Assembly (NCBI RefSeq): GCF_009184425.1
Contig: NZ_WELG01000002.1
Coordinates: 496,001-560,000, forward strand
DNA from: Flagellimonas olearia
Lineage (GTDB): Bacteria > Bacteroidota > Bacteroidia > Flavobacteriales > Flavobacteriaceae
DNA: 64,000 nucleotides
Direction of reading: 5' to 3'
Below, one piece after another: positions 33,241-43,583 of this stretch. Made by a program: the position numbers and the translations under genes. Position 1 is the stretch's first letter. Every line of letters begins with the position of its first letter. Below the pieces are notes generated by a model. The model was not told where the DNA came from. It saw only the letters and a program-made list of their open reading frames with translations, and made no database searches.

Positions 33241-36200
33241 TTGGGCGACACCAACTTTAAAATATACAGTGCTTCGGCAGGTTCGGGCAAAACCTATGCC
33301 CTGACCAAGGAATACTTGAAGCTCTTGTTGGCCAACGATTCTCCCGCAAAGTTCAGGCAGATTTTGGCCATTACCTTTACCAATAAGGCTGTGGATGAAA
33401 TGAAGACCCGAATCTTGGACAACCTGTTCGCTTTTGGCCAGGAAACCATCGCGAAAAAGCAGCAATCCCTTTTCCATACATTATGCCAAGAACTGGCATT
33501 AAGCGAAATGGAATTGCAGCAACGCTCGCAAAGAGCCCTGAAACGAATCCTACACAACTATTCCTTCTTTGAGATTTCCACCATTGACAAGTTCAACCAT
33601 AAGATCATAAAGACCTTTGCCCGCGATCTGCACCTGTCCCAAAATTTTGAGGTGGAGCTGGATATTGAACTACTCTTGGAAGAAGCCGTGGGTCGTTTGT
33701 TGGAACGCGCCGGCAGCGATGAAGAACTTACCGAAGTACTCATTGCTTTTTCCCTTGAAAAAATTGATGACGACAAAAGTTGGAACATTTCCTACGATCT
33801 TTTGGAAATTGGGAAACTACTCTTCCAAGAAAACCATGCCGCACATGTGGATCCATTGCGTTCCCAGTCGATTGGTGATTTCAAGGAAATTCAAAAAAAG
33901 CTTGCAGAAAGTATCACCCTTTCAGAGTCCAAAATTGTTGAAATGGCTCAAAAAGCACTTCAGGAAATGGACCGCCAGGGCTTTGATGCTTTGGATTTTC
34001 CAAGACAAACCTTGCCCAATCATTTTAAAAAAATGGTGGCAGGGGAATTCGACCCAAAAAAAATCTATACCAGCAAAACTTTGGAACCCAATTTGGTTGA
34101 GGGGAAGATTTTAAAAGCCAGCGACAAGAGGGATGTTTCGGAACTGTCCATGACCCTTCTCAATACTTTTTTGACCCTCAAACAACAGATTTATCGGAGG
34201 GCCTACCTCAAGAACATTTATGGCAACATGGTTCCCTTGACCTTGCTCAACGAGATTGCCAAGGAAATCAGAAATATTGAGCTGGACCGGGACATCATCC
34301 CCATTTCATCCCTAAATGCCATTCTCTCCAAGGAAATCAAGGACCAGCCCGTTCCTTTCATCTATGAACGGATGGGTGAAAAATACCGCCACTACTTTAT
34401 TGATGAGTTTCAGGACACCTCCCAAATGCAGTGGGAGAATTTGGTGCCCCTCATTGGCAACGCCTTGGAAAGTGAGGACGAAAAACACCAGCGAGGCTCC
34501 CTTTTCTTGGTGGGCGATGTTAAACAGGCCATTTACCGTTGGCGGGGTGGACGGGCCGAACAGTTTTTGGGCCTTTTGAATGGCACAACAAAGCCCTTTG
34601 TGGTGGAGCCCAGTATCCATTCATTGGATACCAACTGGCGGAGCTGTGACGAAATAGTGCAGTTCAACAACCGCTTTTTTACCGCCGTGGCCCCAGTTCT
34701 CCAAAACGATGCATACAGGAATCTCTTTATGAAGGACAGCCATCAAAAAACCAACAACAGGCCAGGCGGTTTTGTACAGCTGTTGTTTTTGGAAAACGGC
34801 ATTGAAAATAGAGAAGAGGCCTACTGCTCCAAGACCTTGGAGACGATCCAATACCTGACATCCGAAGGATATCCCTATGCGGATATCTGTATCTTGGTGC
34901 GTGACAACAAAAATGGAATGCTGTTGGCCGATTTTCTGGCCCAGAACCATGTGCCCATCATCTCTTCAGATGCCTTATTGCTCAACAACAACAACAAGGT
35001 CACTTTCCTAATGGCCCTGTTGCGGATGATGCAAAATCCCCAGGACCGGGAAGCGGCTTATATGGCATTGCTGTTTTTGGCAAAGGATGAAACGGACAAA
35101 CATGAGATTATCGCAAAGCATCTGGACCACGCAATAACCTTCCTGTTGGACCACTATGGTTTTGATATGGAAGGATTACGGGGAGAATCCGTATTTACCA
35201 TCCTGGAAAATGCCATTGTACAGTTTGAGCTTGCCCATGATTCCACCGCTTACCTTACCTTTTTAATGGATGAGGTCTTGTTGGTGGAGAAACGAATGGG
35301 GTCTAGTATCCATTCCTTTTTGCAGTACTGGGAGCAGAAAAAGGATTCCCTGTCCATTGCCGCTCCGGACAATGTGAACGCCGTACGGATCATGACCATC
35401 CACAAAGCCAAGGGGCTGGAGTTCCCCTTTGTGATCTTTCCCTTTGCCAATGCTAAACTGAACAAGATGGGTAAGAAGTCTTGGGTCCCAGCGACCGCCT
35501 CTGAAATGGAACTTGGGTTGAACGAATTTCTCATCAACACCAACAAGGACATGCTGGAATACAATGAGGAATCGGCACAAATTTATTCGGATGAGGAGCA
35601 AAAGTCCATCTTGGATGCCATGAACGTTCTGTACGTGGCCCTTACCCGGCCTGTGAAAGGTTTATATGTTTTCACTGAAGCTGGAAAGGAACTGGGTTCC
35701 TTGGAAAGCGTTTCTACCTATGCGGACCTTTTCCAATGGTATCTTGATGATCAGGGTCTCTCAAATAATGAAACGGGGCAGTATACGTTTGGTACCTTCC
35801 CCGAGAATGACAATGCTGCCATACCACCAAAAACCGAAGCCTCCATTGCCTATGTTACACGACCCAAGAACGATCAAGGTTTTGTGATCTCAACCACTTC
35901 GGGTCGTTTATGGGACGACGATGGGCGTTTAGAGGCCATTGAAATGGGAAATCTTATCCATTATGCATTAAGCCAGATACATACTGCCGAAGACATTCCC
36001 CAAGTGGTGGAGAAGCTTCGATTGGCGGGACACTTTCAAAAAGACTCATCTGGGGAAATTCAACAAAAATTGATGGATGTAGTAACGCTTCCCGATCTAA
36101 AGACTTACTTTTCCAACGCATTTGAAATTTTGAACGAACAGGAAATCCTGACCACAAATGGTTGGTCCCTACGACCGGATCGTATTGTTGTCTCGAATGG

Positions 36201-36357
36201 TAGCGCAACGGTCCTTGATTACAAGACAGGGAAGCCTTCACCGTCACACAAAGAACAGATCGTGCAATATGCAGATGCCCTTAACGCAATGGGCTACAAA
36301 ATTGAACATACGATTATTGTTTATATTGATCAAAAAATAAACCCCATTTACATTTAA
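33241..36357 (+). CDS. AddA/UvrD-like helicase-nuclease
   Basis: 1038 residues from a TTG start (no ATG occurs before the Walker A site). Superfamily 1 helicase motifs are present: [18 protein letters not shown] (motif I, about residues 9-26), [16 protein letters not shown] (Ia), [17 protein letters not shown] (II), [11 protein letters not shown] (III), [18 protein letters not shown] (V) and [14 protein letters not shown] (VI). A RecB-type nuclease domain is at the C-terminus ([11 protein letters not shown] then VLDYKTGKP). It should work in double-strand break repair with the AddB-like protein at 39105. kbl and ompA sit between the two. Confidence 0.9.
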   Translation: MGDTNFKIYSASAGSGKTYALTKEYLKLLLANDSPAKFRQILAITFTNKAVDEMKTRILDNLFAFGQETIAKKQQSLFHTLCQELALSEMELQQRSQRALKRILHNYSFFEISTIDKFNHKIIKTFARDLHLSQNFEVELDIELLLEEAVGRLLERAGSDEELTEVLIAFSLEKIDDDKSWNISYDLLEIGKLLFQENHAAHVDPLRSQSIGDFKEIQKKLAESITLSESKIVEMAQKALQEMDRQGFDALDFPRQTLPNHFKKMVAGEFDPKKIYTSKTLEPNLVEGKILKASDKRDVSELSMTLLNTFLTLKQQIYRRAYLKNIYGNMVPLTLLNEIAKEIRNIELDRDIIPISSLNAILSKEIKDQPVPFIYERMGEKYRHYFIDEFQDTSQMQWENLVPLIGNALESEDEKHQRGSLFLVGDVKQAIYRWRGGRAEQFLGLLNGTTKPFVVEPSIHSLDTNWRSCDEIVQFNNRFFTAVAPVLQNDAYRNLFMKDSHQKTNNRPGGFVQLLFLENGIENREEAYCSKTLETIQYLTSEGYPYADICILVRDNKNGMLLADFLAQNHVPIISSDALLLNNNNKVTFLMALLRMMQNPQDREAAYMALLFLAKDETDKHEIIAKHLDHAITFLLDHYGFDMEGLRGESVFTILENAIVQFELAHDSTAYLTFLMDEVLLVEKRMGSSIHSFLQYWEQKKDSLSIAAPDNVNAVRIMTIHKAKGLEFPFVIFPFANAKLNKMGKKSWVPATASEMELGLNEFLINTNKDMLEYNEESAQIYSDEEQKSILDAMNVLYVALTRPVKGLYVFTEAGKELGSLESVSTYADLFQWYLDDQGLSNNETGQYTFGTFPENDNAAIPPKTEASIAYVTRPKNDQGFVISTTSGRLWDDDGRLEAIEMGNLIHYALSQIHTAEDIPQVVEKLRLAGHFQKDSSGEIQQKLMDVVTLPDLKTYFSNAFEILNEQEILTTNGWSLRPDRIVVSNGSATVLDYKTGKPSPSHKEQIVQYADALNAMGYKIEHTIIVYIDQKINPIYI

Positions 36358-36367
36358 TCATACAGTC

Positions 36368-37561
36368 ATGTACGGAAACATAAAAGAACACTTGGCCCAA
36401 GAACTGGAAACCATAAAAGAAGCTGGGCTGTTTAAAAAGGAACGTATTATCACTTCGGCCCAAGGAGCTGTCATTAAAATTTCCACAGGGCAGGAGGTCA
36501 TAAACTTTTGCGCCAACAACTATTTGGGCCTTTCCTCCCACCCCGATGTGATCCAAGCCGCAAAAGATGCCATGGACACCCATGGGTTTGGAATGTCGTC
36601 CGTACGGTTCATCTGCGGCACCCAGGACATTCATAAGGAGTTGGAACAAAAAATCGCAGATTTTTATGGTACAGAGGATACCATATTATACGCTGCTGCG
36701 TTTGATGCCAATGGAGGGGTGTTTGAACCTTTGCTCACCGCAGAGGATGCCATCATATCAGATTCCCTCAACCATGCTTCCATTATAGACGGTGTACGTC
36801 TCTGCAAGGCCAAGCGCTACCGCTATGCCAATAGTGATATGGCAGACCTGGAACAACAACTAAAACAAAGTATTGCGGACGGGGCACGATTCAAGATCAT
36901 TGTCACAGACGGAGTTTTTTCCATGGATGGCCTTTTGGCGCCTTTGGACAACATATGTGATTTGGCCGATAAGTACGATGCCATGGTGATGATAGATGAA
37001 TGCCATGCCGCAGGTTTCATTGGGGAAACCGGCAGGGGAACCTTGGAAGAAAAGGGCGTCATGGACCGTATCGATATCATTACTGGAACCTTGGGTAAGG
37101 CCCTTGGTGGCGCCATGGGCGGCTACACTACCGGAAAGAAAGAAATTATTGAAATGCTGCGCCAACGCTCTAGACCCTATTTGTTCTCCAACTCTTTGGC
37201 ACCTGCCATAGTAGGGGCTTCCATCAAAGTTTTTGATATGTTGGACAAGGACACATCCCTCAGGGACAAGCTTCAAGACAATACGGAATATTTCAAAAAA
37301 GGAATGAAAGCAGCAGGCTTTGATATCATAGATGGAGATTCAGCCATTGTGCCCGTTATGCTCTACGATGCCAAACTTTCCCAAAAAATGGCCGATATGC
37401 TCCTAGAAGAGGGTATTTATGTAATTGGCTTTTTCTACCCAGTGGTTCCCAAAGAAAAGGCAAGGATCAGGGTACAGCTTTCCGCAGCCCATGAAAAGCA
37501 TCATTTGGATAGTGCCATAAACGCATTCATCAAGGTTGGCAAGGCTTTAAAAATCGTTTAA
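36368..37561 (+). CDS. kbl: Glycine C-acetyltransferase (2-amino-3-ketobutyrate CoA ligase)
   Basis: 397 residues. A PLP enzyme of the alpha-oxoamine synthase family; the cofactor lysine is in [64 protein letters not shown] and [10 protein letters not shown] match KBL specifically rather than BioF or HemA. It cleaves 2-amino-3-ketobutyrate to glycine and acetyl-CoA in threonine breakdown. No threonine dehydrogenase gene is next to it. It starts 10 bp after the AddA-like gene and may be co-transcribed. Confidence 0.94.
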   Translation: MYGNIKEHLAQELETIKEAGLFKKERIITSAQGAVIKISTGQEVINFCANNYLGLSSHPDVIQAAKDAMDTHGFGMSSVRFICGTQDIHKELEQKIADFYGTEDTILYAAAFDANGGVFEPLLTAEDAIISDSLNHASIIDGVRLCKAKRYRYANSDMADLEQQLKQSIADGARFKIIVTDGVFSMDGLLAPLDNICDLADKYDAMVMIDECHAAGFIGETGRGTLEEKGVMDRIDIITGTLGKALGGAMGGYTTGKKEIIEMLRQRSRPYLFSNSLAPAIVGASIKVFDMLDKDTSLRDKLQDNTEYFKKGMKAAGFDIIDGDSAIVPVMLYDAKLSQKMADMLLEEGIYVIGFFYPVVPKEKARIRVQLSAAHEKHHLDSAINAFIKVGKALKIV

Positions 37562-37610
37562 CGGTACAAAAAGTTCCATGTAATGCGTTAAAAAAAAAGA
37601 AAAATTGATT

Positions 37611-37640
37611 TTGTTAATAGTTCTTAACAACTTACATTTG
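37611..37640 (+). promoter_or_regulatory. Complete promoter of the ompA gene
   Basis: TTG at 37611-37613, exactly 19 bp, then TACATTTG at 37633-37640, a perfect Bacteroidota consensus. It leaves a short leader of about 30 nt before the ATG at 37676. Confidence 0.8.
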
Positions 37641-37675
37641 CAGCTGATAAACACTTAAACTTAAAAATTTTGAGC

Positions 37676-39034
37676 ATGAAACATCTTAGCAAATTATTGG
37701 TTGTTGCCCTTGTGTTTGTAGGGATTAACAACATACAAGCGCAAGACGAGAATAATCCATGGCAGATTAGCTTTGGAGTAAATGCTATCGACGCTTATCC
37801 AACCAATGACGAAAATAACCCATTCTCAAGTACTACTTTGTTCGATCAGTACTTTAACGTTTCAGACCACTGGAACATTTTGCCTTCCGTTTCCTATGTA
37901 GGAGTATCCAAGTACATCGGTGATGGTTTCTCTATTGGTGCACGTGGTTCCTTGAACAGAATCGAGAAAATCGGTGATGTATCTGTAGACGACCTTTCTC
38001 ACTACGCTGTGGACGGTACCATTAAGTACAACTTCCTAAAAAACACTACGATCGATCCTTTTGCTGAAATCGGTGGTGGTTATACTTGGATTGATGAAAT
38101 CGGTGCCGGTACTGTTAACGGTGGTATTGGTCTTAACATCTGGTTCTCTGAGAACATCGGTCTTACTTTGCAAACGCAATACAAGCACGCTTTCGAAGAT
38201 TACTTGGTAAAGCACTTCCAACACATGGCAGGTCTTAGCATCAAATTTGGTGGTACTGACACTGACGGTGATGGTATCTATGACAAAGACGATGCTTGTC
38301 CAGAAGTAGCTGGTTTGGAAGCTTTCAACGGTTGTCCTGATTCTGACGGTGACGGTATCGAAGATTCCAAAGATGCTTGTCCTAACGAAGCTGGTTCCAA
38401 AGAAATGAACGGTTGTCCTGATTCTGACGGTGACGGTGTTGCCGATAAAGACGATGCTTGTCCTAGCACTCCTGGTCTTCCTGCTCTAGCTGGATGTCCT
38501 GATGCTGATGGTGACGGTATTGCCGATAAAGATGATGCTTGTCCTAACGAAGCTGGTCCTGCTGCCAACAAAGGATGCCCATGGCCTGATACTGACGGTG
38601 ACGGTGTACTTGATAAAGACGATCAATGTCCAGACGTTGCTGGTACTGTAGCCAACAATGGTTGTCCTGAAGTAACTGAAGAAGTTCAAAAACAATTGAA
38701 CGACTACGCTAGAACTATCTTGTTCGATACTGGTAAAGCTTCCATCAAAGCAGAGTCTACTTCTGTAATGGTTGACATCATCCAAATCTTGAACGAGTAT
38801 CCTAACGCTAAGTTTACTGTTGAAGGTCACACTGACAGCGTAGGTAGCGAGAAATTGAACCAAGAGCTTTCTGAGAAAAGAGCTAACTCTGTTCGTGACT
38901 TCTTGATCGACAAAGGAATCTCTTCTTCTAGATTGACTGCCATCGGTTACGGTGAGTCTAAGCCTATCGCCACTAACAATACAAGAGCTGGTAGAGCACA
39001 AAACAGACGAGTTGAGATCAACTTGGTAAAATAA
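37676..39034 (+). CDS. OmpA-family outer membrane protein with thrombospondin type 3 repeats
   Basis: 452 residues from ATG 37676 (an in-frame TTG two codons earlier is unlikely). A signal peptide (to about 23, NNIQAQ) precedes an eight-stranded beta-barrel (about 25-185). Five calcium-binding thrombospondin type 3 units follow (about 195-345, each with D-x-D-G-D-G and a late Cys, e.g. [15 protein letters not shown]). The OmpA peptidoglycan-binding domain closes it ([35 protein letters not shown]). Codon choice is strongly biased (GGT, GAC, CCT, TCT) compared with its neighbours, as expected for a very highly expressed gene. It anchors the outer membrane to the cell wall. Confidence 0.95.
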   Translation: MKHLSKLLVVALVFVGINNIQAQDENNPWQISFGVNAIDAYPTNDENNPFSSTTLFDQYFNVSDHWNILPSVSYVGVSKYIGDGFSIGARGSLNRIEKIGDVSVDDLSHYAVDGTIKYNFLKNTTIDPFAEIGGGYTWIDEIGAGTVNGGIGLNIWFSENIGLTLQTQYKHAFEDYLVKHFQHMAGLSIKFGGTDTDGDGIYDKDDACPEVAGLEAFNGCPDSDGDGIEDSKDACPNEAGSKEMNGCPDSDGDGVADKDDACPSTPGLPALAGCPDADGDGIADKDDACPNEAGPAANKGCPWPDTDGDGVLDKDDQCPDVAGTVANNGCPEVTEEVQKQLNDYARTILFDTGKASIKAESTSVMVDIIQILNEYPNAKFTVEGHTDSVGSEKLNQELSEKRANSVRDFLIDKGISSSRLTAIGYGESKPIATNNTRAGRAQNRRVEINLVK

Positions 39035-39061
39035 TGAAATAGAAACTCAGTTTTCTTTTCG

Positions 39062-39093
39062 AAAAGGCTCTCGATAATTCGGGAGCCTTTTTT
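39062..39093 (+). terminator. Terminator of the ompA gene
   Basis: AAAAGGCTCTCGA (39062-39074) pairs with TTCGGGAGCCTTTT (39078-39091) with one G-T wobble, followed by TTTA. Thirteen pairs and a 4-nt loop, a shape typical of terminators in this genome. Confidence 0.85.
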
Positions 39094-39104
39094 ATTTTTA
39101 GTCC

Positions 39105-41834
39105 ATGTATCAAAGTTTTCTGGAACACGTATTGGACCGTTTGCAAGAGAAGGAAATCAATCCTTCCCAATGTACCTTTGTACTCCCAAGTAAACGATCG
39201 GGGACTTTTTTAAAAAAGTTCATTTCCAAAAGGCTGCAGCAAAACACCTTCGCCCCGAAGATTTTTTCCATTCAGGATTTTATCGCGGGCATTTCCGGAA
39301 TGGACAAGGCTCCAAACCTGGAACTACTCCTGACGCTCTTCCAAGTTTATCAAAAGTCCAATTTGGAAGAACACGATGACTTTCCCACCTTTATGAAATG
39401 GGGACAGGTCCTATTACAGGATTTTGATGAAATAGATGGGTACCTAATTCCACCCAAGGATATCCTCAACTATCTGTCCGCTATCAAGGAACTCAACCAC
39501 TGGTCCCTACAAAAAGAGAAAACCGAGCTCGTTAAAAACTATCTACAACTGTGGAATAATTTGGAGTCTCTTTACAATGGCTTTACCAAAACCTTGTTGG
39601 CACAGAAACGAGGCTACCAAGGACTCATGTCCAGAATTGCCGTTGACCATCTGGAGGCCTATGGGAACCAAACCAAGGACCATCCAATCGTTTTTGTGGG
39701 CTTCAATGCTTTGAACAATGCAGAATCTACCATTGTCCAATATTTTTTGGAACAAGGAAACGGACTCATTTTTTGGGATATTGACACCCATTTCTTGAAC
39801 GACCCCATCCATGACGCCGGGCTGTTCATCAGAAAATACCAACGGGAGTGGCCCTATTACAGAAATAAAGGCACCATAGAGCCCCAAGACCATTTTCTTG
39901 CTACCAAAAGAATAGAAATAACCGGGGTTCCAAAAAGTATCTCACAGACCAAATATGTGGGACAGTTGTTGCAGAATTTAAACGATAGCAAGGAAATCGA
40001 TCTCGCAAAGACCGCCGTGGTACTGGCCGATGAAACCCTGCTCACACCCATGCTCAAGGCCGTGCCTGCCGCCATTGAAAGCACCAACATTACCATGGGC
40101 CTACCGTTGGACAAAACCGTGCTCCACTCCTTTTACCTGAGTTTTTTGGACCTAAGTAGCACCGCTTCGGAACGGGGATGGCTCTATAAAAATGTTTTGG
40201 AGTTCCTCTCCAATCCCTACACCTCGGTATTGTCCCAAGACCAACCATTGGATTTTGCCAAGGTAATCTCCAACGACATCAAACAGAACAATTGGCTGTA
40301 CTTGGATTCAACCACCTTATCCAACTACGCCGATGCATCTGAAATCCTAAAGATTATTTTCCCCGGAACAAGCATTTCCCCATCCCAGTGGGTAGATTGC
40401 TGTATTTTGCTCACCCTCCGCTTAAAAGCGCTGTTCCAAAAAGAGGAAAATGCATTGGAACTGGAGCAGCTATACCGCTTTTACACCCTCTTCAACCAAT
40501 TAAAGCAGCACTTGGACAAATTGGGACATATTAAGGAACTTCGGTCCATCAAAAGTCTGTTCAGACAGTTGGCCAACATGGAAAACCTGGATTTTGTGGG
40601 CGAACCACTGACAGGCCTTCAGATCATGGGAATGCTGGAAAGCCGAAACCTGGATTATGAAACGGTCATCATCACCTCGGTCAATGAGGGAATCCTACCT
40701 TCCGGGAAATCCAACAACTCCTTTGTTCCCTTCGATGTAAAACGGGACTACGGCCTGCCCACCTACAAGGAAAAAGACGCCATTTACACCTACCACTTCT
40801 ACCGACTCATCCAACGCGCCAAAAACGTGTTCATTATCTATAACACCGAACCCGACGTCTTGGAAGGCGGTGAAAAAAGTAGACTGGTCTCGCAATTGCT
40901 CACCGACAAGGACGTGGCCCCTTTCGTGACCCATACCATAAGCACGCCACAGACCCAGATCACGGCAGAAACCCTCTTGCAGATCACCAAGGGCGAACAA
41001 CTGCACAGAGACATCGTGGCTTTTGCCGAAAACGGTTTTTCTCCCACCTCCCTGACCAATTACATTAGAAACCCCATCGACTTTTACACCCGTAATATTT
41101 TAAAGATCAACGATGTGGAGGAAGTGGAGGAGAACATTGCCGCCAACACCTTCGGGACCATTGTGCACGACAGTCTGGAGGACCTGTACCAACCTTTATT
41201 GGGGCAAGTGCTCACCAAGGAAAACGTATCCGCCGTAAAACCGCAGATTGCCCAAACGGTGCAGAAACATTTCAATAAAAACCTGTCGGGGGTCGATGTT
41301 TCCAAAGGAAAATATCTTCTGGTCTACAACGTCATTGTAAAATATCTGGAAAACTTCATCGGTTTGGAACTGCAACAGCTCCAGCGGCATGAGGTAAAAC
41401 TCCTAGCCCTTGAAGAACGGTACGAGTGCCAACTGGACATTCCCGGTCTGGACTTCCCCATAAAATTGAAGGGGACCTTGGACCGCGTGGACCAAATAGA
41501 CGGCATTACCCGTGTGGTGGATTACAAGACCGGAAAGGTGGAACCCAAAAACGTAAAGATCACGGATTGGGAGGAACTCATCACCAATTACGACAAGAGC
41601 AAGGCGTTCCAATTGCTGTGCTACGCCCTGCTGTACACCAAAAAGCATGGGGAACAGCCCTTGCATGCAGGCATCTATTCCTTTAAAAACCTAGGACAGG
41701 GATTTTTTCCCTTTTCCGAGGACAAAAACCCCTTGATCGATACCAAGGTGTTGGAAATATTTACCAGCTATCTGGAACAGCTCATCAAGGAAATCTGCTC
41801 CACACAGACCCCGCTGACCGAAAAGCCCGTCTAA
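39105..41834 (+). CDS. AddB-like PD-(D/E)XK nuclease
   Basis: 909 residues. The N-terminus (TFVLPSKRSGTFLKKFI) is of the inactivated-helicase AddB type, without a Walker A lysine loop. The C-terminal RecB-like nuclease has KLKGTLDRVDQIDG and VVDYKTGKVEP. In many AddB proteins a Cys before the nuclease (in the Y-x-x-C-P region) and three near the end bind an iron-sulfur cluster. Here the first is replaced (LTNYIRNPIDFYTRN) and the C-terminus has a single Cys, so a cluster is unlikely. Partner of the AddA-like protein at 33241. It abuts the SDR gene tail to tail. Confidence 0.85.
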   Translation: MYQSFLEHVLDRLQEKEINPSQCTFVLPSKRSGTFLKKFISKRLQQNTFAPKIFSIQDFIAGISGMDKAPNLELLLTLFQVYQKSNLEEHDDFPTFMKWGQVLLQDFDEIDGYLIPPKDILNYLSAIKELNHWSLQKEKTELVKNYLQLWNNLESLYNGFTKTLLAQKRGYQGLMSRIAVDHLEAYGNQTKDHPIVFVGFNALNNAESTIVQYFLEQGNGLIFWDIDTHFLNDPIHDAGLFIRKYQREWPYYRNKGTIEPQDHFLATKRIEITGVPKSISQTKYVGQLLQNLNDSKEIDLAKTAVVLADETLLTPMLKAVPAAIESTNITMGLPLDKTVLHSFYLSFLDLSSTASERGWLYKNVLEFLSNPYTSVLSQDQPLDFAKVISNDIKQNNWLYLDSTTLSNYADASEILKIIFPGTSISPSQWVDCCILLTLRLKALFQKEENALELEQLYRFYTLFNQLKQHLDKLGHIKELRSIKSLFRQLANMENLDFVGEPLTGLQIMGMLESRNLDYETVIITSVNEGILPSGKSNNSFVPFDVKRDYGLPTYKEKDAIYTYHFYRLIQRAKNVFIIYNTEPDVLEGGEKSRLVSQLLTDKDVAPFVTHTISTPQTQITAETLLQITKGEQLHRDIVAFAENGFSPTSLTNYIRNPIDFYTRNILKINDVEEVEENIAANTFGTIVHDSLEDLYQPLLGQVLTKENVSAVKPQIAQTVQKHFNKNLSGVDVSKGKYLLVYNVIVKYLENFIGLELQQLQRHEVKLLALEERYECQLDIPGLDFPIKLKGTLDRVDQIDGITRVVDYKTGKVEPKNVKITDWEELITNYDKSKAFQLLCYALLYTKKHGEQPLHAGIYSFKNLGQGFFPFSEDKNPLIDTKVLEIFTSYLEQLIKEICSTQTPLTEKPV

Positions 41835-42545
41835 TTACTTCAGATCGGGGCGGGTGGGCCGCACCTCTATCTTGCTGGGCAATGTTCTGGGGTGCATGGT
41901 GAGTAGATCTACCACCAATTTTCCAATATCTTCCGGTTGGATCTTCCAAGCGTCCTTTTCCGAGGGTTCATGGTCGTTGAAATGACTAGCCACCGATCCC
42001 GGCATGATCGTGGTCACCTTGATGTTGTATTGCCTCAAATCCAGCATGGCGGCCTGCGTAAAGCCCACAACGCCAAACTTGGTGGCATTGTAGCCCGCCG
42101 CGGTGGCAAAAAAGTTGGTCCCGGCCAAACTGGCCAAGGTCATGTAATATCCTTCGGACTCTTTCAAGGCCTCCACGGAAGCTTTTAAGGTGTGGAACAC
42201 CCCACTTAGATTGGTGTCGATCATACGGTGCCAATCCTTGTCCGAAAGTTGGTCTATTGGGGCAAAGATTCCCACCCCGGCATTGGCCATGACCACATCC
42301 AATCGTCCCCAAGCGGCCAGAATTTGATCCACGGCCTGTTTCTCGTCCTCCAACTTGGAGACATCGGAGGCCAGACCCAGCACACGTCCGCCGTCGCCAA
42401 GGTTCTTTACGGCCCAATCCACCCCTTCTTGGCTTCTTCCGCTAATGGCCACCTTCATGCCCTGTTCCAATAAACACTCGGCAATCCCGTATCCAATTCC
42501 TTTGGTGCCTCCCGTGATGTAGGCCACTTTTCCTTCTAAGTCCAT
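41835..42545 (-). CDS. SDR-family oxidoreductase
   Basis: 236 residues, classical short-chain dehydrogenase. The cofactor motif is TGGTKGIGYGIA (about 10-21); NAGVG follows at about 88; the catalytic triad Ser is in LASLAGTNFF and Y-x3-K in AGYNATKFGV (about 152-156). An acidic or basic residue choice after the Gly motif (ISGRSQEG) favours NADP(H), an inference. Substrate is not known. It ends one base after the AddB-like stop. Confidence 0.9.
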   Translation of the reverse strand: MDLEGKVAYITGGTKGIGYGIAECLLEQGMKVAISGRSQEGVDWAVKNLGDGGRVLGLASDVSKLEDEKQAVDQILAAWGRLDVVMANAGVGIFAPIDQLSDKDWHRMIDTNLSGVFHTLKASVEALKESEGYYMTLASLAGTNFFATAAGYNATKFGVVGFTQAAMLDLRQYNIKVTTIMPGSVASHFNDHEPSEKDAWKIQPEDIGKLVVDLLTMHPRTLPSKIEVRPTRPDLK

Positions 42546-42713
42546 ATTGATTTTTTTATACCCTAAAGTTCACAAAGGAAATGGGCAAAAACAAAAAATC
42601 CATGCTAAAAGGATGGTAAAATTTGAGATGAATCTCACATCCAGCCAAAGCCATAAATCATGTGGCTGGGCACCACCACGCTTCGTAGTCAAATAATTTC
42701 TTACTTTGCGTAG

Positions 42714-43583
42714 GTGAACAAATCTTTAGACCATCTACCTAAAACCAAGCAAGATGAGCTGGGCCGGCTCACCACCCTGCTCTCCGCCTTTAAAGAGGTG
42801 GAAATGGTGCTGCTCTTTGGCAGCTACGCCCGCGGCAACTGGGTAGAGGACACCTATGTGGAAAAGGGCATCACCTACGAATACCGCAGCGATTATGACC
42901 TGCTGGTGGTCTTGACCCACGAAGATCTGCAACAAAAATTCCGGATAGAGGACAAGGTAAAGGCCGAGCTTACCGCCACCGGAAAGGTGCGCACCCCCGT
43001 GAACCTCATCTTCCACGGTATTAAACACCTGAACCAAGCCCTGCGACTGGGCAATTACTTTTTTAAGGACATTAAAAAAGAGGGCATTGTGCTATACGAC
43101 TCGGAAAAGTGCAAACTGGCCACGCCCAAACTGCTCACCCCCCAAGAAAGCCAACAAAAGGCACAGGACTATTACGACCAATGGTTTGATAGTGCCAATG
43201 ATTTCTTTGTTACTTATAAGTTTGACTTTGATAGAGAAAAATTTCATAAAGCTGCCTTTGAGCTCCACCAAGCCACGGAGCGTTACTACACCACCATATT
43301 GTTGGTGTTCACGGACTACCGCCCCAAGGACCACAATCTGGAGACCTTGGGCATTAAAGTGGAAATGTGCGACAAGCGTTTTGCGGTCTTCCCCACCCAG
43401 ACCGAAGAGGAAAAACGCCTCTTTGAACTCTTGAAGCGCGCCTATATAGATGCCCGCTATAAAATGGAGGAGTACCACATCACCAAAGGTGATCTGGAGT
43501 ATCTGTCGGCCCGCGTGGCTGAGCTACAACAATTGACCGAGGACATTTGCCTTGAAAAAATTAAGGGGATTGGGGAGAAATGA
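42714..43583 (+). CDS. Nucleotidyltransferase-HEPN fusion protein
   Basis: 289 residues from GTG 42714. The N-terminal minimal nucleotidyltransferase has G36-S37 in LLFGSYARGNW and the Asp pair D60/D62 in RSDYDLLVV, with an unusual insert of about 15 residues (VEDTYVEKGITYEYR) between them. The C-terminal HEPN domain is at about 150-280 (FHKAAFELHQATERYYTTI, then RPKDHNLETLG). MNT and HEPN are normally separate toxin-antitoxin partners in which MNT modifies and neutralises HEPN. Here both are in one chain, a fused type found in Bacteroidota, so its activity is open. Its stop overlaps the next lipoprotein gene by 4 bp. Confidence 0.85.
   Translation: MNKSLDHLPKTKQDELGRLTTLLSAFKEVEMVLLFGSYARGNWVEDTYVEKGITYEYRSDYDLLVVLTHEDLQQKFRIEDKVKAELTATGKVRTPVNLIFHGIKHLNQALRLGNYFFKDIKKEGIVLYDSEKCKLATPKLLTPQESQQKAQDYYDQWFDSANDFFVTYKFDFDREKFHKAAFELHQATERYYTTILLVFTDYRPKDHNLETLGIKVEMCDKRFAVFPTQTEEEKRLFELLKRAYIDARYKMEEYHITKGDLEYLSARVAELQQLTEDICLEKIKGIGEK

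Noticed and set aside
36158-36340. Small ORF inside the end of the AddA-like gene
   Set aside because: Shadow frame within a well-supported nuclease domain.
38256-38680. Tandem DNA repeat in ompA as a possible recombination hot spot
   Set aside because: The repetition is explained by the thrombospondin type 3 protein repeats and biased codons; units differ in sequence.
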